Notes: generated from the sequence alone by a model not told the origin. A DNA stretch of 64,000 bases from Anaerolentibacter hominis (GCF_032380675.1 NZ_JAWDIX010000001.1:1116001-1180000); one strand, 5' to 3'. Positions 50,664-58,224 are shown, counted from the stretch's first letter. Numbers and translations: made by a program.

Positions 50664-52829
50664 CTAGAACAGAAGGGCGGCAAGATGTGAAAAGGCAAAA
50701 CAGAGAATAAGGCCGGTGACAGTGGGCACCAGGAAGGAAATAACCGTCCATTTTACGCTCTGTGTCTCTTTTTTGATTGTGATACAGGTTGTAGAGCAGG
50801 GCCAGTGCATCAGGGAAAACAGCATGGTGCTGATCGCCGTGATCCAGGTCCAGCCGTTCTGAACCAGCAGGTCTTTCAGGAGGTTCAGATTATCCAGCTC
50901 TATAAGGCTGCCCTGTGCCAGATAAGCCATGATAATAATTGGAAATACGATTTCATTTGCCGGAAGTCCCAGTATAAAAGCCAGCAATATGACGCCGTCC
51001 ATACCGAACAGGCGGGCAAAGGGGTCCAGAAAACCGGCGCAGTGGGCCAGCAGGGTCATATCTCCGATTGTGACATTGGCCATCAGCCAGATGAGAAGGC
51101 CGGCGGGAGCCGCAACGGCCACAGCTCTGCCCAAAACAAACAGCGTTCGGTCAAAGATGGAACGGACAATCACCTTGCCGACCTGCGGCTTCCGATAAGG
51201 GGGCAGCTCCAGAGTAAAGGAAGAAGGTACCCCTTTCAGGATTGTGTGGGACAAAACTTTGGACACCAGCAGGGTCATCACGATTCCCAGTACGATAAAT
51301 CCGGCCAGAAAAACGGCGGAGAGAAAGGATTGGCCGAATCCGGTGGCCGTCCCCAGAAAGAACATGGAGATAATCGCAATCAGTGTGGGAAATCTGCCGT
51401 TGCAGGGAACAAAGTTATTTGTGATCATGGCGATCAGCCGTTCTCTGGGGGAATCAATTATACGGCAGCCTACAATTCCGGCAGCGTTGCAGCCGAATCC
51501 CATACACATGGTGAGCGCCTGTTTCCCGCAGGCACAGCATTTTTTGAAGCATTTATCAAGGTTAAAGGCCACTCTGGGCAGGTATCCCAGATCTTCCAGG
51601 AGGGTAAATAATGGAAAGAAAATGGCCATCGGCGGAAGCATGACAGAGACAACCCAGGCCAGAACCCGGTAGACGCCCAGGACCAGCATATTATATAAAA
51701 GGGGCGGGGCTCCGATACTGATGAAAAATTCAATCAGCTTATCCTGGATGCCGAAGAGAAAATTGCTCAGCAGCTGGGACGGGTAGTTGGCGCCCGTAAT
51801 AGTCAGCCAGAAGATCAGCAGCAGAGTGGCAAACATAATGGGGAATCCCGTCCATTTACTGGTAAGAATACGGTCAATTTTCCGGTCCCTGGAGGCATAG
51901 GCTTCGTTGTCAAAATGCACCGTATCCAGACAGAGATCGGAGGCGGTATGCACGATCGCTGAAACCAGATCATCCTTTAATCTCTGGTTCGAGATACCCT
52001 CCCCGGTAAGCTTCAGTGTCAAATCCGCCAGGGCCGGCGCAACGCCTGGAAGAGTAAGCAGATCGGCGCCCAGAAAGCTGCCGGCTGTCTTCATCAGGTC
52101 TTTATCCTGATCCAGCAGCCGCAGCGCCAGCCACCGTGTGTTGAGCTGATTGGCGCAGGCAGGCTCCAAAACAGGTATCAATGACTGGACTGCTTCTTCA
52201 ATGTAAGCGGGATAGGAGATGGACAGTGCCTCCCGCCGGTATCCGTCCCCTTCCCAGTTGTCATTGTCCGGAGCCTGGGTCATTTCTTCGATCAGCTGCT
52301 GGAGTTTATCAAGCCCCTTCCTGCTGCGTGCGCTGGTGCCCACAACCGGAATTCTCAGCTTCTCCGACAGCTTCTGGAGGTCAATCCGGATGTGTTTTTT
52401 CTTTGCTTCGTCCATAAGGTTGATACAAAGGATCACATTGGGAGTAATCTCCATAGCCTGAAGGACCAGATTCAGATTTCTCTCCAGGCAGGTGGCGTCA
52501 CATACCACCACAATCGCATCCGGTTCCCCGAAGCAGATAAAGTCCCTCGCCACTTCTTCTTCCGCCGAATGTGCCATCAGAGAGTAGCAGCCCGGAAGAT
52601 CCACAATGATATATTTTCTGTCTTTATAAATACAGGTGCCCTGGGCGTTGGTTACGGTTTTGCCCGGCCAGTTGCCGGTATGCTGTTTTAAACCGGTCAG
52701 TTCATTGAATACTGTGCTTTTTCCAACATTTGGGTTGCCGGCCAGGGCTATGACCCGGTCGGAATCGTCCGTTTTCCGGACAGTAAATTCTGTTTGTACA
52801 GAACGGATGTCGATGGATGCCGCATTCAC
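50664..52829 (-). CDS. feoB: Ferrous iron transporter FeoB
   Basis: This 721-aa membrane protein imports Fe2+. The N-terminal G domain has G1 GNPNVGKST (31-39), the DLPGCYS G3 region, NLMDEA (G4) and a helical spacer. The C-terminal part has about ten membrane helices with gating motifs such as GFGCNAAGIVGCRII and VPCNGRFPTL. FeoB length and motifs are complete. It overlaps feoA by four bases. The surrounding DtxR regulators and the FeoB-associated peptide form an iron-homeostasis region. Confidence 0.96.
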   Translation of the reverse strand: MNAASIDIRSVQTEFTVRKTDDSDRVIALAGNPNVGKSTVFNELTGLKQHTGNWPGKTVTNAQGTCIYKDRKYIIVDLPGCYSLMAHSAEEEVARDFICFGEPDAIVVVCDATCLERNLNLVLQAMEITPNVILCINLMDEAKKKHIRIDLQKLSEKLRIPVVGTSARSRKGLDKLQQLIEEMTQAPDNDNWEGDGYRREALSISYPAYIEEAVQSLIPVLEPACANQLNTRWLALRLLDQDKDLMKTAGSFLGADLLTLPGVAPALADLTLKLTGEGISNQRLKDDLVSAIVHTASDLCLDTVHFDNEAYASRDRKIDRILTSKWTGFPIMFATLLLIFWLTITGANYPSQLLSNFLFGIQDKLIEFFISIGAPPLLYNMLVLGVYRVLAWVVSVMLPPMAIFFPLFTLLEDLGYLPRVAFNLDKCFKKCCACGKQALTMCMGFGCNAAGIVGCRIIDSPRERLIAMITNNFVPCNGRFPTLIAIISMFFLGTATGFGQSFLSAVFLAGFIVLGIVMTLLVSKVLSHTILKGVPSSFTLELPPYRKPQVGKVIVRSIFDRTLFVLGRAVAVAAPAGLLIWLMANVTIGDMTLLAHCAGFLDPFARLFGMDGVILLAFILGLPANEIVFPIIIMAYLAQGSLIELDNLNLLKDLLVQNGWTWITAISTMLFSLMHWPCSTTCITIKKETQSVKWTVISFLVPTVTGLILCFAFSHLAALLF

Positions 52830-53092
52830 TTGATTTCATCCTCCCATACGACAGAATCGTTTGGATAGAGGATGATGCCGGAGGCATCTTCCGAGCGGAG
52901 AGCGATAACTGCACCCCGGATGAGAAAAGCGGTGGGATCTCCCAGCGGGCTTTTCTGAATACATTCTACTTTGGTCCCTTCGATCAGACCGATGTCCTGG
53001 AGCCTGCGGCGCATACTGCCGGATGCCGTCAGTTCACGGACGACGGCGGACTGCCCCTGGTGTAAGCTGGTTAAATATCTTATATCTCGCAT
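52826..53092 (-). CDS. feoA: FeoA, SH3-like ferrous transport protein
   Basis: This 88-aa protein has the FeoA SH3-like barrel: RYLTSLHQGQSAVVRELTAS, then MRRRLQDIGLIEGTKVECIQKSPLGDP and a late VIALRSEDA. FeoA is thought to bind and regulate FeoB. ATG at 53092 is chosen, with CAGGAG 11 bases upstream; GTG at 53104 is in frame but too close to that site. It is divergent from the DtxR gene at 53191 across a 98-base gap that should hold both promoters. Confidence 0.92.
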   Translation of the reverse strand: MRDIRYLTSLHQGQSAVVRELTASGSMRRRLQDIGLIEGTKVECIQKSPLGDPTAFLIRGAVIALRSEDASGIILYPNDSVVWEDEIK

Positions 53093-53190
53093 AGACGTTA
53101 ACACTCCTGAATAAAGTTAGGATAAGGAAAAACAATTCCATACACTAATTTATGGACCTGGGATGAGTTTGGTTACAGGAGGTGACAGGC

Positions 53191-53634
53191 ATGGAGAAAG
53201 AAAATGAGCCGGGCTTCTACACGATGAAGGGCTATGCACGTCTGGAAAGCAACCAGATCACGGCCTCGATGGAAGATTATCTGGAAATGATTTACAGAAT
53301 TTGTAGGGAAGAAAAGAAAATCAGACTTGGAAAAATCGCGGATATGCTGCATGTAAAGCCCTCATCTGCATCGAAAATGGTGGCGAATCTGAAAAAGGCA
53401 GGTCTTGTGCAGTGTGAAAAATATGGGGTCATAACGCTCACGGAGGCAGGAGTGAAAGCCGGAGATTATCTGATACTGCGCCATGGAGTATTAAATCAGC
53501 TGCTCTGTATGATTAATGAAACCGACAATGAACTGGAACAGGTGGAAAAAATAGAACATTTTATTGATATGAGAACAATTGAAAACATGCGCCGTTTTTT
53601 AGAAAAAGAAAATGCCGGTAAGACGGAATCATAA
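53191..53634 (+). CDS. DtxR/MntR-family metal-dependent regulator
   Basis: This 147-aa protein has an N-terminal winged helix (about 30-95; KIADMLHVKPSSASKMVANLKKAGLV) and a metal-binding/dimerisation domain (about 96-147) with GDYLILRHGVLNQLL and EKIEHFIDM, whose H and E residues could bind Fe2+ or Mn2+. It lacks the C-terminal SH3 domain of DtxR, as in MntR. ATG at 53191 follows AGGAGGTGACAGGC. Being divergent from feoA, it probably controls feoAB and itself. Confidence 0.88.
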   Translation: MEKENEPGFYTMKGYARLESNQITASMEDYLEMIYRICREEKKIRLGKIADMLHVKPSSASKMVANLKKAGLVQCEKYGVITLTEAGVKAGDYLILRHGVLNQLLCMINETDNELEQVEKIEHFIDMRTIENMRRFLEKENAGKTES

Positions 53635-53652
53635 GATTCGTTTACCGGCATT
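53613..53652 (+). terminator. Intrinsic terminator at the end of the DtxR gene
   Basis: TGCCGGTAA (53613-53621) pairs with TTACCGGCA (53642-53650), with an inner GAATC/GATTC stem. It overlaps the last codons and the stop. Confidence 0.65.
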
Positions 53653-53699
53653 AAGCGTATACATATAGTTCTTACACAGGAAAGATTTACAATCCCGCA

Positions 53700-54068
53700 T
53701 TACCGGGACTTCCCGGCAAATTCCCGAAGCTTGTCAAAGGTCTCGGAACTGATCACATGTTCAATCCGGCAGGCGTCCTCTCTGGCCGTTTCCGGTGAGA
53801 CGCCAAGTTCAATAAGCCAGGCCGACAGAAACTGATGCCGTTCATAAACTTTATCCGCAATCGCACGTCCCGCATCGGTGAGTGAAATGTTTCCGGCGCC
53901 ATCCATCAGAATAAAGCCGTTTTCACGAAGCCTCTTCATCGCAACACTGATGCTTGGCTTTGAAAAATTTAATTCATTTACTATATCAATCGAACGGACA
54001 GAACCGTTTCGTGTCTGTAAAATCAGAATTGTCTCTAAATAATTTTCTGCTGATTCTTGTATCTTCAA
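53700..54068 (-). CDS. Second DtxR-family metal-dependent regulator, short form
   Basis: This 122-aa protein has a winged helix (NYLETILILQTRNGSVRSI, SKPSISVAMKRLRENGFI) and a short dimerisation domain with VYERHQFLSAWLIELG and CRIEHVISSETFDKL, carrying H and E residues placed as metal ligands. It is shorter than the neighbour at 53191 and belongs to another branch of the family. Convergent with that gene, it lies inside the iron region. Its promoter region contains TGTTAGCATAA (54178-54188), also found in the AraC promoter at 2589. Confidence 0.86.
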   Translation of the reverse strand: MKIQESAENYLETILILQTRNGSVRSIDIVNELNFSKPSISVAMKRLRENGFILMDGAGNISLTDAGRAIADKVYERHQFLSAWLIELGVSPETAREDACRIEHVISSETFDKLREFAGKSR

Positions 54069-54232
54069 CCAATTTCACCACCTGTTCATCATTCTTGTCT
54101 CTATCCCCTGCTGTACTGCAGAGGCCAGTCATTTGAAATGCACGTTTCAACCTATCCCTCATAAAAATATATAGTTATGTTAGCATAATCAAAAAAGTTT
54201 ATCAACCAAGAGCATACAGCTTTTATAAAGAT

Positions 54233-54904
54233 TTACCATATAAACGGCAGAAGGCGGTACTTCACTTTCGCCTTATATTCCTGATATCCCTGAAGTCCGT
54301 TCTCCAGAATTATTTCCTCATTTTTAATACGCTTCACCAGCACTGCAGGAAAGAACAGGAACGGAACAATCGCCGCCGCGCAGCCCAGGACAAAAGGAAT
54401 TGACAGAAAGAGAAGAGCTGCAGCCATATACATCGGATGACGTACAAGACTATATAGCCCGGTATCGACAACCTTTTGATTTTTCTGTATTTCTACGGTT
54501 CGCGACAAATATGCGTTCTCTCGCATGACCTCCAGATATAATCCATATGCCAAAAGAAACAGGATGGCTCCAAAGATTACCGCCGGAACCGGCAGCTGTG
54601 TCCATTGAAAGCGGAAGTCTAAACCTGCAAGAATGAAACCGGAAATAAAGATCAGGGAGGAAAACAAAATCACAGACTTTTGTTCCGGTTCTTTTTCTTT
54701 GCTGTTCATACGCTTTTTCAATAGCATCGGTGCTTTCATGAATAATACAATGCCTGCAGCCAGCATAGGAATAAACAGCAGGGCCAGAAGCAGCCATGCG
54801 CGCTGAAAGTGTATGGTACCCGCAGGGACAAATAGCAGCAGCCCCATGAGCACGATACCCAATATAATTTTAGTCAGTCCGGTCAGAAGAAGTTTGATAT
54901 CCAT
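54233..54904 (-). CDS. Isoprenylcysteine carboxyl methyltransferase-family membrane protein
   Basis: This 223-aa protein has about five membrane helices and the ICMT/PEMT-type C-terminal catalytic region: VVDTGLYSLVRHPMYMAAAL followed by the EEIILENGLQGYQEYKAKV SAM-binding tail. Bacterial members methylate unknown small molecules or lipids. AGGAGGTACTGCT precedes the ATG. It is monocistronic, placed between the DtxR gene and the FeoB-associated gene, with no evident link to iron. Confidence 0.82.
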   Translation of the reverse strand: MDIKLLLTGLTKIILGIVLMGLLLFVPAGTIHFQRAWLLLALLFIPMLAAGIVLFMKAPMLLKKRMNSKEKEPEQKSVILFSSLIFISGFILAGLDFRFQWTQLPVPAVIFGAILFLLAYGLYLEVMRENAYLSRTVEIQKNQKVVDTGLYSLVRHPMYMAAALLFLSIPFVLGCAAAIVPFLFFPAVLVKRIKNEEIILENGLQGYQEYKAKVKYRLLPFIW

Positions 54905-55015
54905 AGCAGTACCTCCTTAAACATAGTATCATATAACCTCGTTCCCCACAATGAAAGAACAGAATTACCATAAAGCTGTCCATGCTTATTTTTGAAAAAA
55001 GAAAGTTATGGATAC

Positions 55016-55044
55016 TTGACTTTGACTTACAGGAGTGGTACTCT
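55016..55044 (+). promoter_or_regulatory. Promoter of the FeoB-associated gene
   Basis: TTGACT (55016-55021), a 17-base spacer and TACTCT (55039-55044). The -10 box is weak. The operator palindrome begins 11 bases downstream, the same arrangement as at the AraC promoter near 2569. Confidence 0.5.
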
Positions 55045-55054
55045 GAGTACAAAG

Positions 55055-55072
55055 AGTTAGCAAAAGCTAACT
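55055..55072. promoter_or_regulatory. 18-bp operator palindrome before the FeoB-associated gene
   Basis: AGTTAGC-AAAA-GCTAACT, with arms identical to those at 3785-3802. It lies on the expected transcription start, so a repressor bound here would block the gene. The local DtxR-family proteins are the natural candidates. Confidence 0.62.
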
Positions 55073-55160
55073 GATGATTTTAGACATTACGTCTGGGATA
55101 TACTGACAGGTGGTTTTGTGAAAGCTGCTTAGGGCTGTTTTAGGAAGGTAAGGTGACAGT

Positions 55161-55352
55161 ATGATAGAATTTTTTGCACAATACGGAGCTACTATTATAA
55201 TAAGTCTGATCCTGCTGGGGCTGGTGATCCTGGCTGTCGCTAAAATCAGAAGAGATAAGAAAAACGGCAGATGCTGCGGAGGCTGTTCGGGCTGTTCAGG
55301 AAGCTGCCATGTGTATGAAGAGAAGCAGAAAACGCCGTCTGCCGGACAATAA
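55161..55352 (+). CDS. FeoB-associated Cys-rich membrane protein
   Basis: This 63-aa protein has one membrane helix (about 10-29, ATIIISLILLGLVILAVAKI), a basic stretch and a cysteine cluster CCGGCSGCSGSCH. It matches the FeoB-associated family, often encoded after feoB and believed to assist Fe2+ handling. Here it is 2 kb from feoAB and has its own promoter and operator. AAGGTAAGGTGACAGT precedes the ATG. Downstream comes a perfect terminator. Confidence 0.87.
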   Translation: MIEFFAQYGATIIISLILLGLVILAVAKIRRDKKNGRCCGGCSGCSGSCHVYEEKQKTPSAGQ

Positions 55353-55368
55353 AAAGTACACAAATAAA

Positions 55369-55404
55369 ACAAAGGGCTGTTTTTATTGACAGCCCTTTGT
55401 TTTA
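55369..55404 (+). terminator. Intrinsic terminator after the FeoB-associated gene
   Basis: ACAAAGGGCTGT (55369-55380) pairs perfectly with ACAGCCCTTTGT (55389-55400), followed by TTTAT. It also lies just past the 3' end of the convergent 92-aa gene. Confidence 0.87.
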
Positions 55405-55411
55405 TATTAAA

Positions 55412-55690
55412 TTAAAGATAGTGGTCAAAATCCCGCAGAACCTGATCCAGTACATATTGAATCAGATAATTTTTTGCCGAGGCTTCCTCCTGAAAAGACT
55501 GCCTGCCGCGGGTAATGTATTCGACAGCCTCACACCAGTCTGCCAGAGAAAACGCGGTGGGAGGAATGTCAGGCAGAACACTGCTCAGGCACCTCAGCTT
55601 AAACGGTGCTGAAAGGTCGGAAAGATACATACATTCTGTCTGTTCTGCAAGATAATCTAAAAGACTTTCTTTCCTGTTTGAATCCCCCAT
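55412..55690 (-). CDS. 92-aa protein of unknown function, candidate target of the promoter switch
   Basis: This is an acidic, helical, soluble protein starting MGDSNRKESLLDYLAEQTE and ending LIQYVLDQVLRDFDHYL; no family is recognised. GAAGAGGTAGAGAC before the ATG is a good ribosome site, so translation is likely when transcribed. No convincing promoter is seen in the 97 bases between its start and the left inverted repeat at 55787. A promoter brought to the left end of the invertible segment by inversion would transcribe it. Its function is unknown; position suggests a phase-variable protein. Confidence 0.65.
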   Translation of the reverse strand: MGDSNRKESLLDYLAEQTECMYLSDLSAPFKLRCLSSVLPDIPPTAFSLADWCEAVEYITRGRQSFQEEASAKNYLIQYVLDQVLRDFDHYL

Positions 55691-55775
55691 GTCTCTACCT
55701 CTTCGCTTAAATCAATATTTATGTATTAGATACCTCTGGAATAAAATCACTGGTACAAGGACATACTAGCAATTA

Positions 55776-55840
55776 GAATAAGTCCATCTTTCGCAGAGTA
55801 AATTGCTCTGCGGTATAGCCTGGCTTATTCCTTTTTTTTC
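55776..55840 (+). terminator. Nested hairpin with T run spanning the left inverted repeat
   Basis: GAATAAG (55776-55782) pairs with CTTATTC (55824-55830) around the inner CGCAGAG/CTCTGCG stem, followed by CTTTTTTTTC. The left arm is outside and the right arm plus T run inside the putative invertible segment, so inversion would break this terminator. Confidence 0.5.
55787..55813 (+). repeat. Left 27-bp inverted repeat (recombination site candidate)
   Basis: A 27-bp sequence identical to the reverse complement of 57242-57268. Its core is a dyad with arms CGCAGAG and CTCTGCG around a 7-bp asymmetric centre (TAAATTG), the form expected for a tyrosine-recombinase crossover site. Confidence 0.75.
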
Positions 55841-55880
55841 GGCTGTCTTATGCCGGAATTGACTAAAAAAGTGACTGTTA

Positions 55881-57008
55881 TTAGAAGAGACAGAGCCGGT
55901 CCATATTCATCCGTTTTAATTCCAGCGAAGAATGCATGTAACGATTTAGTGTAATATTTACGGTAGCGTGTCCCAGGATCTCACTTAAACTTTTGATTTC
56001 AAATCCGGATTCCACGCAGCGTGTGGCAAAGGTATGGCGCAGCGTATGGAAATGAACATCATTTAAGCCGCAGTCTTTTACATATTTGGAGAACCGGTAT
56101 TGTACGGCGCGTGGCTCCATATATCGAACCGGATCGTTCGTAAGAAAAAAGGAAGAACGGATATAAGGACTTGACCGTCTGATAAAGGGAAGGATACAGG
56201 AAGGAATCGGTATGTCCCGGCTGGAATTCGCGCTTTTGGGGCTTCCGATCAGAATACGGGTTCTGGTTTCCGGGTTGTTTTCCAGATTTTGTATTCTCTG
56301 CATTGTTCTGCGTATTTTCAGCACACTGTCCTGCAGTGATATGTCCTCCCAGCGGAGGGCGCAGAGTTCACCAAGCCTCAGACCGGTATACAAACACAGG
56401 AGTACACCCAATTTTACCTGATCCATATCCTGCTTTAGATACTGTTCCAGAATCTGCTGCTCAGATTGAGTCAGAATACGTATTGTTTTGGGATGGGTTT
56501 TCAGACGTATCCGGTTAATATCACAGTCCGGCATATGGCCCTGCCTGGCCGCAGCTGTCAGGATAGATCGCAGTATAGAAAGGATATCCTGTATGGATTT
56601 TTCGGAAAGGCCGCCGCTTTTGTCTTTTCTGCCGCAGGCCAGCAGCGTATCAATAAACTCATCAATCAGTACATGGCTGATCTGTTCTGCCGGATATTTT
56701 CCCAGAAACGGTTTAATATGATTGTTAATCAAGGTATGATATTTCACATAGGAAGTTTCCTTTACCCTGGAACGTATCTTTTCAAGCCAGACATCGGAAA
56801 TATCAGCCAGAGTCACTGAGGCGGTCTTTTTTTTAACAGCCGGCTGGCCGGGATTGGTCATATAGAGCTTCTTGCGTTTGACCTCCTGATATGTTTTTCC
56901 ATAGATGAATCCATACTTGGCTTTGCCGACGGCATCATAGTATTTAATATAACGGCCCTCCCAGCGTCCGTCCTTACGTCTGAAAATATTTTCTCCTTTT
57001 CTTGGCAT
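55881..57008 (-). CDS. Tyrosine site-specific recombinase (integrase family)
   Basis: This 375-aa protein has an N-terminal AP2-like arm-binding segment (FRRKDGRWEGRYIKYYD, 9-25), a SAM-like core-binding domain (about 64-160) and a catalytic domain with R211 (YTGLRLGEL), K258, H321-x-x-R324 (HTLRHTFATR), H347 (LGHATV) and nucleophile Y357 (NRYMHS). All catalytic residues are present, so it should be active. No excisionase, relaxase or phage gene is nearby, and inverted sites flank it, so it is more likely a DNA invertase than a mobile-element integrase. AAAGGAGGTTAATCT precedes the ATG. Confidence 0.92.
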   Translation of the reverse strand: MPRKGENIFRRKDGRWEGRYIKYYDAVGKAKYGFIYGKTYQEVKRKKLYMTNPGQPAVKKKTASVTLADISDVWLEKIRSRVKETSYVKYHTLINNHIKPFLGKYPAEQISHVLIDEFIDTLLACGRKDKSGGLSEKSIQDILSILRSILTAAARQGHMPDCDINRIRLKTHPKTIRILTQSEQQILEQYLKQDMDQVKLGVLLCLYTGLRLGELCALRWEDISLQDSVLKIRRTMQRIQNLENNPETRTRILIGSPKSANSSRDIPIPSCILPFIRRSSPYIRSSFFLTNDPVRYMEPRAVQYRFSKYVKDCGLNDVHFHTLRHTFATRCVESGFEIKSLSEILGHATVNITLNRYMHSSLELKRMNMDRLCLF

Positions 57009-57161
57009 AGATTAACCTCCTTTATTGACTGCGTATCTGACTGGTAATAGAAGAAAATGATCGGAAATATACTGGTTTATCCGTATTGCGGTCCGGCTCC
57101 GCTCCATCCTTATGGAGCAATCCGGCCATATCTGACAAAATATTCCGTTTTCTTTCCCTAT

Positions 57162-57191
57162 TTGACAAGAATGAGGATTCTTATGTATAAT
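57162..57191 (+). promoter_or_regulatory. Perfect-box outward promoter inside the invertible segment
   Basis: TTGACA (57162-57167), an 18-base spacer and TATAAT (57186-57191), both boxes matching the housekeeping consensus exactly. It fires rightward across the inverted repeat, away from the recombinase gene. This is the best-scoring promoter by eye in the whole window. Confidence 0.82.
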
Positions 57192-57241
57192 AAAAAATAT
57201 CGGGAAAGGCCGTCAACTTATTATTTATCGGGGGCAGGCCG

Positions 57242-57268
57242 CCGCAGAGCAATTTACTCTGCGAAAGA
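57242..57268 (-). repeat. Right 27-bp inverted repeat (recombination site candidate)
   Basis: The exact reverse complement of 55787-55813, with arms CCGCAGAG and CTCTGCG around a CAATTTA centre. It lies 50 bases downstream of the perfect-box promoter, so it is transcribed in the present orientation. Confidence 0.75.
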
Positions 57269-57280
57269 ACAGGTTTATGC

Positions 57281-57310
57281 AAGTGTAGAATATGATTCTG
57301 CACTTTTTTT
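57281..57310 (+). terminator. Strong terminator just outside the right inverted repeat
   Basis: AAGTGTAGAAT (57281-57291) pairs with ATTCTGCACTT (57295-57305) with a single wobble and a three-base loop, followed by a T run. It would end the transcript from the promoter at 57162 after about 110 bases, before yaaA. That short transcript could itself be a small RNA. Confidence 0.8.
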
Positions 57311-57456
57311 ATTGCACAGGAAAGTTCTCCAAACAAATTGAAATAACAAAAAGCCATCCAGGGAAAGCGCTTTAGCAAACGGTATTTTTTCCCAGTCCGG
57401 CCCATTGTGGTATTTTATAGCAGGCTATGCTAAAATCTGTTTATGGAGGGAAACGA

Positions 57457-58224
57457 ATGATAGCTTTTATTTCACCGGCAAAACAGATGCAGATCGGGAA
57501 TAAAATGGATTATCCGATGGAGATTCCGCTCTATCAGAAAGAAGCGGATTATCTGAGCGGATGTCTGAAAAATTATTCGGTTGCTGAGCTGGCCGGAATG
57601 ATGAAGATAAACGATAATCTGGCCATGCAGGCTTTTGCAGATTATCAAAACAGGGGAAGTATGCCTAAAACCCCTGCGGTGCTGGCCTACCGCGGACTGC
57701 AGTTTAAATACATGGAACCGGAACGGTTTTCCGAACGGGAGTTGGCCTATGTACATAATCAGGTCAGGATAATAAGCGGGCTGTACGGTATTCTGAGGGG
57801 CTGCGACGGAATTGAACCTTACCGGCTTCAGATGCAGTGCAGGATTAAAATAGACGGACAGAATCTATATCAGTTCTGGGGCGACAGGATTTACCGGGCG
57901 CTGTTCCAGAAGGGGGAGACGGTAGTGAATCTCGCTTCTGAGGAATACGCGAAAGCGGTGAAGCCGTTTTTGACCGGCCATGACGGGATGATTACCTGTG
58001 AGTTTTATGTCAGGCGCCGGGACAGGCTGCGGATGCTGGCCACAGAGGCCAAGATGGCCAGAGGGAGGATGGTGCGTTTTCTGGCGGAACATAAACCGGA
58101 GTCGCCGGACAAACTGAAAGATTTTTGCTGGAACGGCTATGAATTCAGACCGGAATATTCCGATGGATGCAGGCTGGTATATGTGAAAGATGAAGGGCGT
58201 AAGGCAGAGGAAATATTCTGGTAA
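57457..58224 (+). CDS. yaaA: YaaA/DUF328 family peroxide-stress protein
   Basis: This 255-aa protein starts MIAFISPAKQMQI and contains the YaaA core with LAYRGLQFKYMEP, IISGLYGILRGCDGIEPYRLQM and VVNLASEEYAKAVKP. YaaA proteins bind DNA and limit free iron and oxidative damage under peroxide stress. ATG at 57457 follows GGAGGGAAACGA; the longer opening from 57427 is not used. It is monocistronic, and a TAAAAT box at 57430-57435 is a possible -10. Confidence 0.9.
   Translation: MIAFISPAKQMQIGNKMDYPMEIPLYQKEADYLSGCLKNYSVAELAGMMKINDNLAMQAFADYQNRGSMPKTPAVLAYRGLQFKYMEPERFSERELAYVHNQVRIISGLYGILRGCDGIEPYRLQMQCRIKIDGQNLYQFWGDRIYRALFQKGETVVNLASEEYAKAVKPFLTGHDGMITCEFYVRRRDRLRMLATEAKMARGRMVRFLAEHKPESPDKLKDFCWNGYEFRPEYSDGCRLVYVKDEGRKAEEIFW

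Larger units (their letters stand above)
55787..57268. mobile_element. Putative self-contained invertible DNA segment
   Basis: This segment of about 1.48 kb is bounded by perfect 27-bp inverted repeats and contains one tyrosine recombinase gene (minus strand) and one strong outward-facing promoter near its right end. The asymmetric 7-bp centres of the two sites are in opposite orientation, which predicts inversion rather than excision. As drawn, the promoter points right into a terminator (57281-57310). Inverted, it would point left into the gene at 55412-55690. Inversion itself is predicted, not observed. Confidence 0.65.

Noticed and set aside
50501..50710. 69-codon plus-strand frame near feoB
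   Set aside because: It has no ribosome site, runs through a hairpin and repeat copy 3 into the 3' end of feoB and matches no family.
57091..57127. Hairpin upstream of the recombinase gene (GCTCCA / TGGAGC within CCGG-containing arms) as a terminator
   Set aside because: It has no T run on either strand. It may be an operator or chance structure, so it was not called.
55787..57268. Direct-repeat att sites of an integrated mobile element
   Set aside because: The two 27-bp copies are inverted, not direct, and no excisionase, relaxase, replication or cargo genes are present, so inversion fits better than integration/excision.
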